From CAZWEJ01 sp964632435 (GTDB lineage Bacteria; Patescibacteriota; Saccharimonadia; UBA4664; SCTI01): a stretch of 42,626 nt of DNA. The notes beneath the pieces were generated by a model, which made no database searches, was not told the DNA's origin, and saw nothing but the letters and a program-made list of their open reading frames with translations. Shown piece after piece: positions 8,843 to 17,151 of this stretch. The stretch covers positions 1 through 42,626 of the forward strand of contig CAZWEJ010000005.1 in assembly GCA_964632435.1 (NCBI GenBank), read 5' to 3'. Position 1 is the first letter of the stretch. Each line of letters begins with the position of its first letter. The position numbers and the translations under genes are program-made.

Positions 8843-8868
8843 AAAAACCCCCACATAAATGTAGGGGT
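8843..8868 (-). terminator. Intrinsic terminator of the minus-strand island B gene
   Basis: On the minus strand an ACCCC...GGGGT hairpin, extended by ACA/TGT, is followed directly by TTTTT. The plus strand has no T-run after the stem, so it mainly serves the gene at 8933-9229. Confidence 0.7.
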
Positions 8869-8872
8869 GTCG

Positions 8873-8922
8873 GGCAAGAAGGCGACGGATTACGAACCGT
8901 CTTCACAATTAATGTGCTTGCC
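8873..8922 (-). other. Three-way-junction RNA structure in the 3' UTR of island B
   Basis: GGCAAG (8873-8878) pairs with CTTGCC (8917-8922). Between them are two smaller hairpins, GACGG/CCGTC (8884-8901) and CACA/TGTG (8904-8916), which would form a compact three-way junction. It lies between the stop codon of the minus-strand gene and its terminator. It could be a 3'-UTR stabilising structure or part of a small RNA; it does not have tRNA geometry. Confidence 0.4.
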
Positions 8923-8932
8923 GCCGTAATAG

Positions 8933-9229
8933 CTACATCTTTGCGATGAGCTGCAGGAACTCAGCCATCAAGGCGTCTCTCTGTTGAGAGAGTTCCCTGA
9001 GGTCAACATGCAGTTCCTCGATCTTCAGATTCCTGATGCGACGCTGACCGTCCAAGATCTCGCAGTCCTCAGGAGGAAGAGTTTTCCGAATAGATGGGGC
9101 AAGCTCGGTGAAAGCGAATTCTGCTCCTTCGAGCGAGCCAATCTCTCGGTTGACGAGAGCCATCTTCTGCTCAAGCCCGTCGATTTGACCGAGGAGTCGA
9201 GCGATTCGAATTCCAGTGCCAGGTTCCAT
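8933..9229 (-). CDS. Small coiled-coil protein of unknown function (island B)
   Basis: The 98-residue protein is almost entirely amphipathic helix with heptad-like leucine spacing (IARLLGQIDGLEQKMAL; LRELSQQRDALMAEFLQLI) and has no signal peptide or membrane segment, so it is probably cytoplasmic and oligomeric. The ATG at 9229 is chosen because GGAG lies 6 nt upstream on the minus strand; a GTG at 9241 is possible. Its GC-rich codon use differs from the neighbouring NUDIX and mutM genes. It is a self-contained unit with its own promoter, ribosome binding site and terminator. I do not recognise a family. Confidence 0.65.
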   Translation of the reverse strand: MEPGTGIRIARLLGQIDGLEQKMALVNREIGSLEGAEFAFTELAPSIRKTLPPEDCEILDGQRRIRNLKIEELHVDLRELSQQRDALMAEFLQLIAKM

Positions 9230-9235
9230 CTGCTT

Positions 9236-9285
9236 CTCCACCGTAGGGAACAGAATCGACTACTATAGCATAACAACTTAAAAAA
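9236..9285 (-). promoter_or_regulatory. Promoter and leader of island B
   Basis: On the minus strand the -10 is TATAGT (plus positions 9262-9267) in an extended TGCTATAGT context. The 13-bp block TACTATAGCATAA (9261-9273), the block GGAACAGAATC (9247-9257) and CTCCAC/CGTAG recur in the island C promoter-leader at 33656-33695. Confidence 0.7.
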
Positions 9286-9313
9286 ATCAATAACCAACAG
9301 ATGGGGCATGGTA

Positions 9314-9319
9314 TATAAT
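9314..9319 (+). promoter_or_regulatory. -10 box for a leaderless mutM transcript
   Basis: TATAAT ends 6 nt before the ATG at 9326, so transcription should begin at the start codon itself. Confidence 0.65.
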
Positions 9320-9325
9320 CGTGTT

Positions 9326-10219
9326 ATGCCGGAGTTACCAGAAGTTGAAACAATTCGCAGGGGACTAGAGCAGGCCATTGTTGGCCTGAAGTTTACTAAG
9401 GTTAAAACTCTTCACCCTAAATCGTTACAAACCCCAATCGATGTAGTTGAAAACCATCTTATCGGCGCCGAAGTCAAAAGCCTATCTCGATATGGGAAAG
9501 TTTTAGTTATCAACCTGGATAATGATCATAGTTTGATGTTCCATCTCAAAATGACAGGGCAGGTCGTCCTTGTACACGCATCAGGTAGGCGAAGTGCGGG
9601 AGGCCATCCAACTAAAAGCATGGCCGATAAATTACCCGATAACAGCACAAAAGTCATTTTCGACTTAAGTGATGGCTCCAAGCTCTACTTCAATGATCAA
9701 CGAATTTTCGGCTGGATTAGGCTTGTACCAACAGAAGAAATCGCCCGAGATGCTTTAATTGCTCGAATGGGGCCAGAGCCTCTTACCGAGGCTTTTGAGT
9801 TGAAAAAGTTTACTGCTATCCTTGCGCGTCGCCCCAAATCGCCAATCAAGGCGGTAATTCTTGATCAATCAACCGTTGCTGGTGTTGGGAATATCTATGC
9901 AGATGAGTCTCTCCACCTGGCGAAAATCCATCCCGCAACTCCTGCGGCTGATCTTAAACCGGCGCAAGTCAAAAGGCTCTATGAGGCGATCAAAACTATT
10001 ATTGCCCTAGGTGTTGAGCATGGAGGCACAAGCTTTACCAACTATGTGAATGCGCTTGGGGGAGTCGGCGACTACCTTCATCACGCTCGAGTTTTTCGTC
10101 GCCAAGGCCTTGAGTGTCCAGTCTGTGGGTCCGAAATAATCAAAACCCGTGTGGCGGGTAGGGGGACCCATTACTGCCCGAAGTGCCAACCGGCTCCGAA
10201 AGTTGAGGCCAAAAAGTGA
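9326..10219 (+). CDS. mutM: Formamidopyrimidine-DNA glycosylase (Fpg/MutM)
   Basis: Base-excision repair glycosylase/AP lyase for 8-oxoguanine and formamidopyrimidines. The 297-residue protein starts MPELPEVETIRRGL, where Pro2 (the nucleophile after Met removal) and Glu3 are catalytic, and has the conserved Lys near residue 58 (SRYGKVL). The helix-two-turn-helix contains VAGVGNIYADE. A C-terminal zinc finger (CPVCG...HYCPKC, about 264-288) is complete. An upstream in-frame ATG at 9308 was rejected because catalytic Pro2 must be N-terminal and because the -10 box overlaps that region. The stop overlaps the holA GTG start (GTGA). Confidence 0.96.
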   Translation: MPELPEVETIRRGLEQAIVGLKFTKVKTLHPKSLQTPIDVVENHLIGAEVKSLSRYGKVLVINLDNDHSLMFHLKMTGQVVLVHASGRRSAGGHPTKSMADKLPDNSTKVIFDLSDGSKLYFNDQRIFGWIRLVPTEEIARDALIARMGPEPLTEAFELKKFTAILARRPKSPIKAVILDQSTVAGVGNIYADESLHLAKIHPATPAADLKPAQVKRLYEAIKTIIALGVEHGGTSFTNYVNALGGVGDYLHHARVFRRQGLECPVCGSEIIKTRVAGRGTHYCPKCQPAPKVEAKK

Positions 10220-11148
10220 TCTTTTTCTTCTATGGGCCAAACTCGTTTGAGGCTCGCAGCCAGATTGCAAAGCTCGTAACCCAGTATCAAAAAAAGACCG
10301 GTAACGACTTTGGCCTCGACAAGATTGAGGGCGAAAAAGCGACTGTCGCAGAGCTAAAGGCAGCCCTCCAAGCGGTGCCATTTTTGGCATCCAGCCGTCT
10401 CGTAATCATCGAATCCCTAGGTAAGAACAAAGCCGTTTCAACTCAAATTGATCAAATAATTGAAGGAATTCCTTCAACCACAGTGGCAGTCTTTTACGAT
10501 CCCGAGGTTGACCACCGAACCAACTACTTTAAGACCCTCAAAGAAAAAGCTAAGGTTGTTGAGTTTAAGCAGCTTGATCATGCAAAACTAATGCGTTGGA
10601 TAATTAAGTTGGTTGAAGATGCTGGTGGAGAAATTGATCGTGCTGCCGTCGGCCGCCTTCTTGATCTTGCGGGCGAGGATCAATGGCGTCTATCGAACGA
10701 GATTGAAAAGCTGCTTAACTACAACATGGAAGTAACAGTCGAAAATATCGACCTCCTGGTAGAAAGCTCAAGAACTGAAAGTATCTTTAATCTGGTTGAT
10801 GCCATGTCGGCAGGGAAGAGGCAGCTCGCAATCAAAATTTACACCCGTCTTCGCACAAATGGCGAAAACGAAATGTACATTTTAAGCATGATAATCTGGC
10901 AGCTTCGTAATCAGCTTTTGGCTAAAAGTGCAGGTAGAATCACTGCCCCTCAATTAGCGAAAGAAGCTGGAATGTCGCCTTATGTTGCTGGTAAGGTCTT
11001 GGCGACTCGTCATCTATACACCGAAGAGCGAATTAAGGAATCGTTTATTAAGGCGATTGACACCGAGATGGCAATCAAATCGGGAGAAGGCGACAGCGAT
11101 TACATGGTTGAGCAGCTAGTTTCGTCTCTTTCGGGAACATCAACTTAG
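10216..11148 (+). CDS. holA: DNA polymerase III delta subunit (clamp-loader HolA)
   Basis: Clamp-loader subunit that opens the beta sliding clamp. The 310-residue protein begins MIFFFYGPNSFEARSQIAKL, the typical start of the delta ATPase-fold domain (which lacks a working Walker A). The clamp-contact region is near 63-75 (AVPFLASSRLVIIESLG). A helical collar domain follows (SRTESIFNLVDAMSAGKRQ; MLSMIIWQLRNQL-like segment near 215). The start codon is GTG, overlapping the mutM stop as GTGA. The 3' end overlaps the convergent gene by 4 bp. Confidence 0.9.
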   Translation: MIFFFYGPNSFEARSQIAKLVTQYQKKTGNDFGLDKIEGEKATVAELKAALQAVPFLASSRLVIIESLGKNKAVSTQIDQIIEGIPSTTVAVFYDPEVDHRTNYFKTLKEKAKVVEFKQLDHAKLMRWIIKLVEDAGGEIDRAAVGRLLDLAGEDQWRLSNEIEKLLNYNMEVTVENIDLLVESSRTESIFNLVDAMSAGKRQLAIKIYTRLRTNGENEMYILSMIIWQLRNQLLAKSAGRITAPQLAKEAGMSPYVAGKVLATRHLYTEERIKESFIKAIDTEMAIKSGEGDSDYMVEQLVSSLSGTST

Positions 11149-11345
11149 TCCTGGTCTTTCTCTTTGATTTTATCGATCAATTCTTCGAGCTCGGTCATAC
11201 GCGCTTGGAGTCTTGTTAGCTCGTTTTTGGCAAGCCAGCTGTTACCTGGGGTCGTGGCATAATCTCGAATTAGTTTGATCTGATCGACTATTTCGGCGGA
11301 AATATCCTGAATCTGCGCTCGTATTCTGTCTTCTGGAGTCTTCAT
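11145..11345 (-). CDS. Small coiled-coil protein of unknown function
   Basis: A 66-residue charged protein, predicted helical, with a C-terminal heptad run (ELTRLQARMTELEELIDKIKEK). No signal peptide or membrane segment. The minus-strand -10 TACACT (plus 11353-11358, in an extended TGTTACACT context) ends 7 nt before the ATG, giving a leaderless message. That supports it as a real gene rather than a chance ORF. It converges with holA with a 4-bp overlap. I do not recognise a family. Confidence 0.6.
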   Translation of the reverse strand: MKTPEDRIRAQIQDISAEIVDQIKLIRDYATTPGNSWLAKNELTRLQARMTELEELIDKIKEKDQD

Positions 11346-11358
11346 GCATTTTAGTGTA

Positions 11359-11385
11359 ACAAAAAACCCGCCTGAAAGTGGCGGG
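11359..11385 (-). terminator. Intrinsic terminator of rpsT
   Basis: On the minus strand CCCGCC-ACTTTCA-GGCGGG is followed by TTTTTTG. It lies just after the rpsT stop codon, between rpsT and the next minus-strand gene. Confidence 0.85.
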
Positions 11386-11408
11386 AATTTATTGAAAGAA
11401 TTGGTGAG

Positions 11409-11780
11409 TTACTTGGCTGTTTTCTTTGCAGCTGGCTTCTTGGCTGCAGGTTTTTTAGCAGCTGGCTTAGCCGCAGCTTTAGGAGCAGCTTTTTTGGTGC
11501 GCTTCGTCTTGACCGGCTTAACAACTGTGTTGGCTTTCTTGGTCAATTGAGACTTGCGGCGAGCAGCAGTGTTCTTGTGGAGAGTGCCTTTCTTTACAGC
11601 TCGATCGATCTCAGAGATAGCTTCTCGAAGCCTTTCGGTGGTCAGTTTGGCATCACCGGCATCAACAGCGTCCTGAAAAGCGCGAACATCACGATGAATA
11701 GCTCGCTTAACCTGTAGGTTGCGGCTTCGTCGCTTTGCGGACTGTCGTACTCGTTTAATTGCAGATTTAATAATTGGCAT
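11409..11780 (-). CDS. rpsT: 30S ribosomal protein S20 with Lys/Ala-rich C-terminal tail
   Basis: Primary-binding 16S rRNA protein. The 123-residue product starts MPIIKSAIKRVRQSAKRRSRN and has the S20 three-helix core to about residue 87 (LHKNTAARRKSQLTKK). A tail of about 35 residues follows, with repeats of AAKKPAAKK, resembling histone H1 tails. Typical S20 proteins are about 85-90 residues, so the tail is an extension. The upstream in-frame codons (ORF opens at 11846) were rejected because TTTACA/TATAGT promoter elements lie there and the S20 N-terminus begins at 11780. Confidence 0.95.
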   Translation of the reverse strand: MPIIKSAIKRVRQSAKRRSRNLQVKRAIHRDVRAFQDAVDAGDAKLTTERLREAISEIDRAVKKGTLHKNTAARRKSQLTKKANTVVKPVKTKRTKKAAPKAAAKPAAKKPAAKKPAAKKTAK

Positions 11781-11790
11781 AACGAAGAAG

Positions 11791-11819
11791 ACTATACCTG
11801 AAACACTCTTGGTTGTAAA
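11791..11819 (-). promoter_or_regulatory. rpsT promoter
   Basis: Minus-strand TTTACA (plus 11814-11819) and TATAGT (plus 11791-11796) are separated by 17 bp. The leader before the ATG at 11780 would be only about 4 nt. Confidence 0.7.
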
Positions 11820-11915
11820 GCATTGAGTGCGGAAATTACTCCTCAAACATAAGAGGTGTCCAGATATTGACTTATTGCTCCAAATCTGATACTATTGTTC
11901 ATTCGTGAGAATATC

Positions 11916-13238
11916 ATGGACAAAGAGTTAACACCCAAGCAACAGACATCAGAGTCGATCCGCCAAGCCGAGTCGATTCTTGTAATAACCGGTCAAAATC
12001 CTACAGTTGATCAGGTTGCTTCGACATTGGCTCTATCTGCAATTCTCAAAAAATTCGGCAAGAAAGTCAGCACTGTTATTAGCGATGACATTCCTGCTTC
12101 TGCCAAATTCCTAGACACTTCACAAGTTGAAAAGCAGCTAGGCGGTTTGCGAGACTTCATCATGCATATTGATCTCTCAAGGGCTGAGGTTGATAAGCTC
12201 AAATACACCATCGAAAATGGGAAGCTCAATGTTCATGTAACCCCGTTTTCTGGCTCATTCAAACAGCAGGATGTTAGCTATAGCTACGGTGATTATCACT
12301 ACGATCTAATTATTGTTCTTGGAGTTGCTTCTTATTCCCGTATCGACCGCGTCTACGCACAAAATGAGCAGCTTCTTGAAGACATTCCGATGGTTAACAT
12401 CGACTTTCATCGAATCAACGAGCAGTACGGCGCAATCAATCTTATTGAGCCAAATGCTGCCGGTCTTGGTGAGTTGCTTGTCGCGCTGTCGGAGTCGCTT
12501 CAAACTGGTCTAATTGATACTCAAATCGCAACCACTATACTTACCGGAATTATGGCGTCAACCGATCGCTTTACTGCCACCCATACCACTTCAAAGGCAA
12601 TGACTGTTGCCGCTCAAATGATGGCTATGGGAGCCGACCAGAAAAAGGTTGTCCAGGGCCTTTATGGCGGCCGAAACAACAAGGGCAAGCAGGATCGTCC
12701 GCAAGGTCCTCAATCCCAATCTCAGCAGCAGAGCAGGCAGGACCGACCGCAGCGTCAGAATGAGCAGCCAAAGTCTAAGCCTAAAATGCAGGCCGAGATT
12801 TATGAAAAGGCCGGTCTCGAACCGGGTGGCACAATTGCCGAAAGGGCAGTCTTTATAAATGCTGAGCCCGACATTCACGCACCTCTTGAGGGCGTTGAGG
12901 TTGAGCAACCAACAATGGTTATTGAGCACGTTCAGGAGCCCCTGCAGAAGACGGTTGAACAGCCTCAGCCCCAGCCACAGGCCGTTGAAGCCCCTCGAGT
13001 TGAGCCCGTACAGGCGCAGCCCCAGCCCCAGCCTCATGAGTTTGAGACCGATGGTCCAGCGGTTACAGATCCAGATGACCAACCACAGGTTACTCCCGTA
13101 AATATCGACGACGAAGCCCCTGAGCCACTCATTAATGATCAACCATCTAGTAAGGCAGAAAAGCCTCAAGCGGCTCCGTCAGATTCAAAGCGATCAAACC
13201 CAACCAACAATCCGATTTTCGCCAACCGATTATCGTAA
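11916..13238 (+). CDS. Degenerate DHH-family (NrnA-like) protein with disordered tail
   Basis: The 440-residue product has an N-terminal DHH phosphoesterase fold (about 10-245), but key metal ligands are substituted. The NPDGDAxGS motif reads NPTVDQVAS, the VLD motif reads VLGVASYS, and DHH reads DFH. The family's DHHA1 half (GGGH motif) is missing. It is replaced by about 190 residues rich in Gln, Pro and Glu (PQPQPQ, QPQSQ-type runs), probably disordered. The enzyme ancestor would be an oligoribonuclease/pAp phosphatase; this copy is probably non-catalytic. Position just before truB matches the common nrnA-truB order. ATG at 11916 is preferred over TTG at 11895. Confidence 0.7.
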   Translation: MDKELTPKQQTSESIRQAESILVITGQNPTVDQVASTLALSAILKKFGKKVSTVISDDIPASAKFLDTSQVEKQLGGLRDFIMHIDLSRAEVDKLKYTIENGKLNVHVTPFSGSFKQQDVSYSYGDYHYDLIIVLGVASYSRIDRVYAQNEQLLEDIPMVNIDFHRINEQYGAINLIEPNAAGLGELLVALSESLQTGLIDTQIATTILTGIMASTDRFTATHTTSKAMTVAAQMMAMGADQKKVVQGLYGGRNNKGKQDRPQGPQSQSQQQSRQDRPQRQNEQPKSKPKMQAEIYEKAGLEPGGTIAERAVFINAEPDIHAPLEGVEVEQPTMVIEHVQEPLQKTVEQPQPQPQAVEAPRVEPVQAQPQPQPHEFETDGPAVTDPDDQPQVTPVNIDDEAPEPLINDQPSSKAEKPQAAPSDSKRSNPTNNPIFANRLS

Positions 13239-13251
13239 GTATAGTTAGTTT

Positions 13252-13929
13252 ATGAACCAGCCACAGACTCCGTCAGGGATTCTTTTAGTAGATAAGCCTT
13301 CCGGGATAACCTCATTCGATTGTATTAGGCGCCTGCGAAAGCAGCTTGGAATCAAAAAGATCGGCCATGCCGGGACGCTTGATCCAATGGCTACAGGGTT
13401 GATGATCTTTCTGGTCGGATCTTCAACTAAGCTGGCAACCAGCTTCCTCAAGCACGATAAGAGCTATGATGCCGAAATCACACTCGGCTTTAATAGCGCG
13501 ACAGCCGACAAAGAGGGGGAGCTGACTGCTGTGTCAGAAATCGTGCCCACGCTTGAAGAGGTTGAGAAAGCCCTCGAAGTATTTACGGGACTTATTAAAC
13601 AGACACCACCCGCCTATTCGGCCATCAAGATTGGCGGCAAGCCTGCATATAAAAGGGCTAGAAGTGGTGAGCAAGTTGAAATCCCAGAAAGGGAGGTCAA
13701 CATTTATAAGCTTGATCTCATTAGTTATGAGTATCCAATTCTTAAAATTTCGACCCATGTTTCAAGTGGAACCTATATTCGGACGCTAGCGGAGGATATC
13801 GGTAAGCAGCTTGGTACGGGTGCTTACTTAAGCGGCCTGCGTAGGACAACTATCGGTGGCTTCTCAATTGAAAAGGCAAAGCCCTTAGAAAGTGTTAACC
13901 AAAGTGATCTTTTTCAACGTACTGCCTAA
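13252..13929 (+). CDS. truB: tRNA pseudouridine-55 synthase TruB
   Basis: Makes pseudouridine 55 in the T-loop of tRNAs. The 225-residue protein has the opening GILLVDKPSGITSFD and the catalytic motif HAGTLDPMATGLM, with the essential Asp near residue 45. Also present are YSAIKIGGKPAYKRAR and SSGTYIRTLAEDIG. It is shorter than Escherichia coli TruB (about 314 residues) because the C-terminal PUA region is missing, as in some other short bacterial forms. It sits 13 bp after the DHH-like gene, likely in one operon. Confidence 0.95.
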   Translation: MNQPQTPSGILLVDKPSGITSFDCIRRLRKQLGIKKIGHAGTLDPMATGLMIFLVGSSTKLATSFLKHDKSYDAEITLGFNSATADKEGELTAVSEIVPTLEEVEKALEVFTGLIKQTPPAYSAIKIGGKPAYKRARSGEQVEIPEREVNIYKLDLISYEYPILKISTHVSSGTYIRTLAEDIGKQLGTGAYLSGLRRTTIGGFSIEKAKPLESVNQSDLFQRTA

Positions 13930-13933
13930 GGTG

Positions 13934-13962
13934 TTGCAATCTGGAGCGTAATCTGTTAGACT
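13934..13962 (+). promoter_or_regulatory. rpsO promoter
   Basis: TTGCAA (13934-13939) and TAGACT (13957-13962) are separated by 17 bp. Transcription would begin about 4 nt before the rpsO ATG. Confidence 0.65.
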
Positions 13963-13972
13963 GGTACTTATC

Positions 13973-14239
13973 ATGTTAAAGACCGAAGTAAAAAAGAAGG
14001 TTATTACCGATAACCAAACTCATAAAAAGGACACCGGTTCACCGGAGGTCCAAATCGGTATTTTCACTCGAAAAATTGAAGAGCTCACCAAGCACCTTCA
14101 GGTTCACAAAAAGGATGAGCACTCACGCCGCGGCCTACTCAAGATGGTAGGTAAGCGACGCCGACTCCTTGATTATTTGCATAAGAACGATCAGAAGCGA
14201 TACGAGACCATCCTGAAGAAGTTGAATCTACGTCGTTAG
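13973..14239 (+). CDS. rpsO: 30S ribosomal protein S15
   Basis: Primary 16S rRNA-binding protein of the platform. The 88-residue length is standard. Family motifs are visible: TGSPEVQIGIFTRKIEELTKHL, HKKDEHSRRGLLKMVGKRRRLLDYL and a terminal KRYETILKKLNLRR. It precedes pnp, the conserved rpsO-pnp order found in many bacteria. Confidence 0.97.
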   Translation: MLKTEVKKKVITDNQTHKKDTGSPEVQIGIFTRKIEELTKHLQVHKKDEHSRRGLLKMVGKRRRLLDYLHKNDQKRYETILKKLNLRR

Positions 14240-14410
14240 TTTGATTGCGGCAGGGCGCTAAACAAGCGTCCAACTGCGCTCAAAGTAGGGCGTGTGAGTA
14301 AAAAATACGCACACATTACGTGGTAGAGCTTTGGCTCTCATTGATTCGTGTAACAAAAGTGTTCAATGAGTGGCAAGTCCCTGGCACGTATCGTGCGAGA
14401 TAAGGAGAAT
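14240..14410 (+). promoter_or_regulatory. Structured rpsO-pnp intercistronic leader
   Basis: The region has an 8-bp hairpin CTCATTGA (14337-14344) with TCAATGAG (14363-14370), a GCACGTATCGTGC hairpin, and GCGT/ACGC or GTGTG/CACAC alternatives around an A-rich loop near 14290-14314. In enterobacteria the same interval holds an RNase III site for pnp autocontrol. A similar role here is only an analogy. AAGGAG before the pnp ATG is a clear ribosome binding site. Confidence 0.4.
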
Positions 14411-16526
<2,116 letters not shown>

Positions 16527-16549
<23 letters not shown>

Positions 16550-17123
16550 AGAGCAGCAGCTTAAGGCGCTGGCGGACGAGATTGTAGCCGCCGGTGTTGC
16601 TCCTGAGCTAGCTGCAGGAGCCCAGAACTTGGTGATGGGCGAGGGTAACGCCGATGCGGATATCATCTTTATCGGTGAAGCCCCCGGTGCCAAGGAGGAT
16701 GAGCTTGGACGACCCTTTGTTGGAGCGGCTGGTAAGTTTTTGGACGAGATGCTGGCAAGCATTGAACTTGATCGAAAAGACATTTACATCAGTAATATCG
16801 TCAAATACCGACCACCAGGTAATAGAGATCCAAAACCGGAAGAGATTGAAGCCTTTAAGCCTTATCTCAAAAAGCAGGTTGAAATAATTGAACCAAAACT
16901 AATCGTCTTCTTAGGCAGGCACTCGATGAACGTGTTCCTGCCCGAGCTGAAGATCAGTGAAGCTCACGGCCGCGCATACAAGCGTGATGGCCAGGTTTAT
17001 ATGCCGCTTTATCATCCCGCGGCAGCACTTTACAACGGAGGAATGAGGAAGACCTTGCTCGAAGATTTTGCAGGTATTCCGCGTTTACTCAAAAAGATTG
17101 ATCAAGAAAAAATTGAATCTTAA
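16527..17123 (+). CDS. Family 4-like uracil-DNA glycosylase lacking all cysteines
   Basis: Would remove uracil from DNA. The 198-residue protein has family 4 motif 1 (GEAPGAKEDELGRPFVG, near 49-65), the NIVKYRPPGNR segment, and motif 2 (YHPAAALYNGG, near 160). Family 4 enzymes carry four Cys that bind a [4Fe-4S] cluster, including Cys in NIVKCRPPGNR and in the following helix. Here the first reads Tyr (KYRPP), the second Phe (EAFKPYL), and the N-terminal CxxC-type pair is gone; the protein has no Cys at all. It either folds without the cluster or is inactive. It overlaps pnp by 23 bp and is probably translationally coupled. Confidence 0.88.
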
Positions 17124-17151
17124 TTAAATTGAAAGGAGAATTCATTCAATA

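Noticed and set aside
12940..13060. Tandem repeat array or CRISPR-like repeat
   Set aside because: The CAGCCCCAGCC-type repetition is low-complexity coding sequence for Pro/Gln, without regular spacers.
12591..13169. 192-codon minus-strand ORF opposite the DHH-like gene
   Set aside because: It mirrors the Gln/Pro-rich repetitive codons of the plus-strand gene, giving a Leu/Arg/Gly-rich artefact with no start signals.
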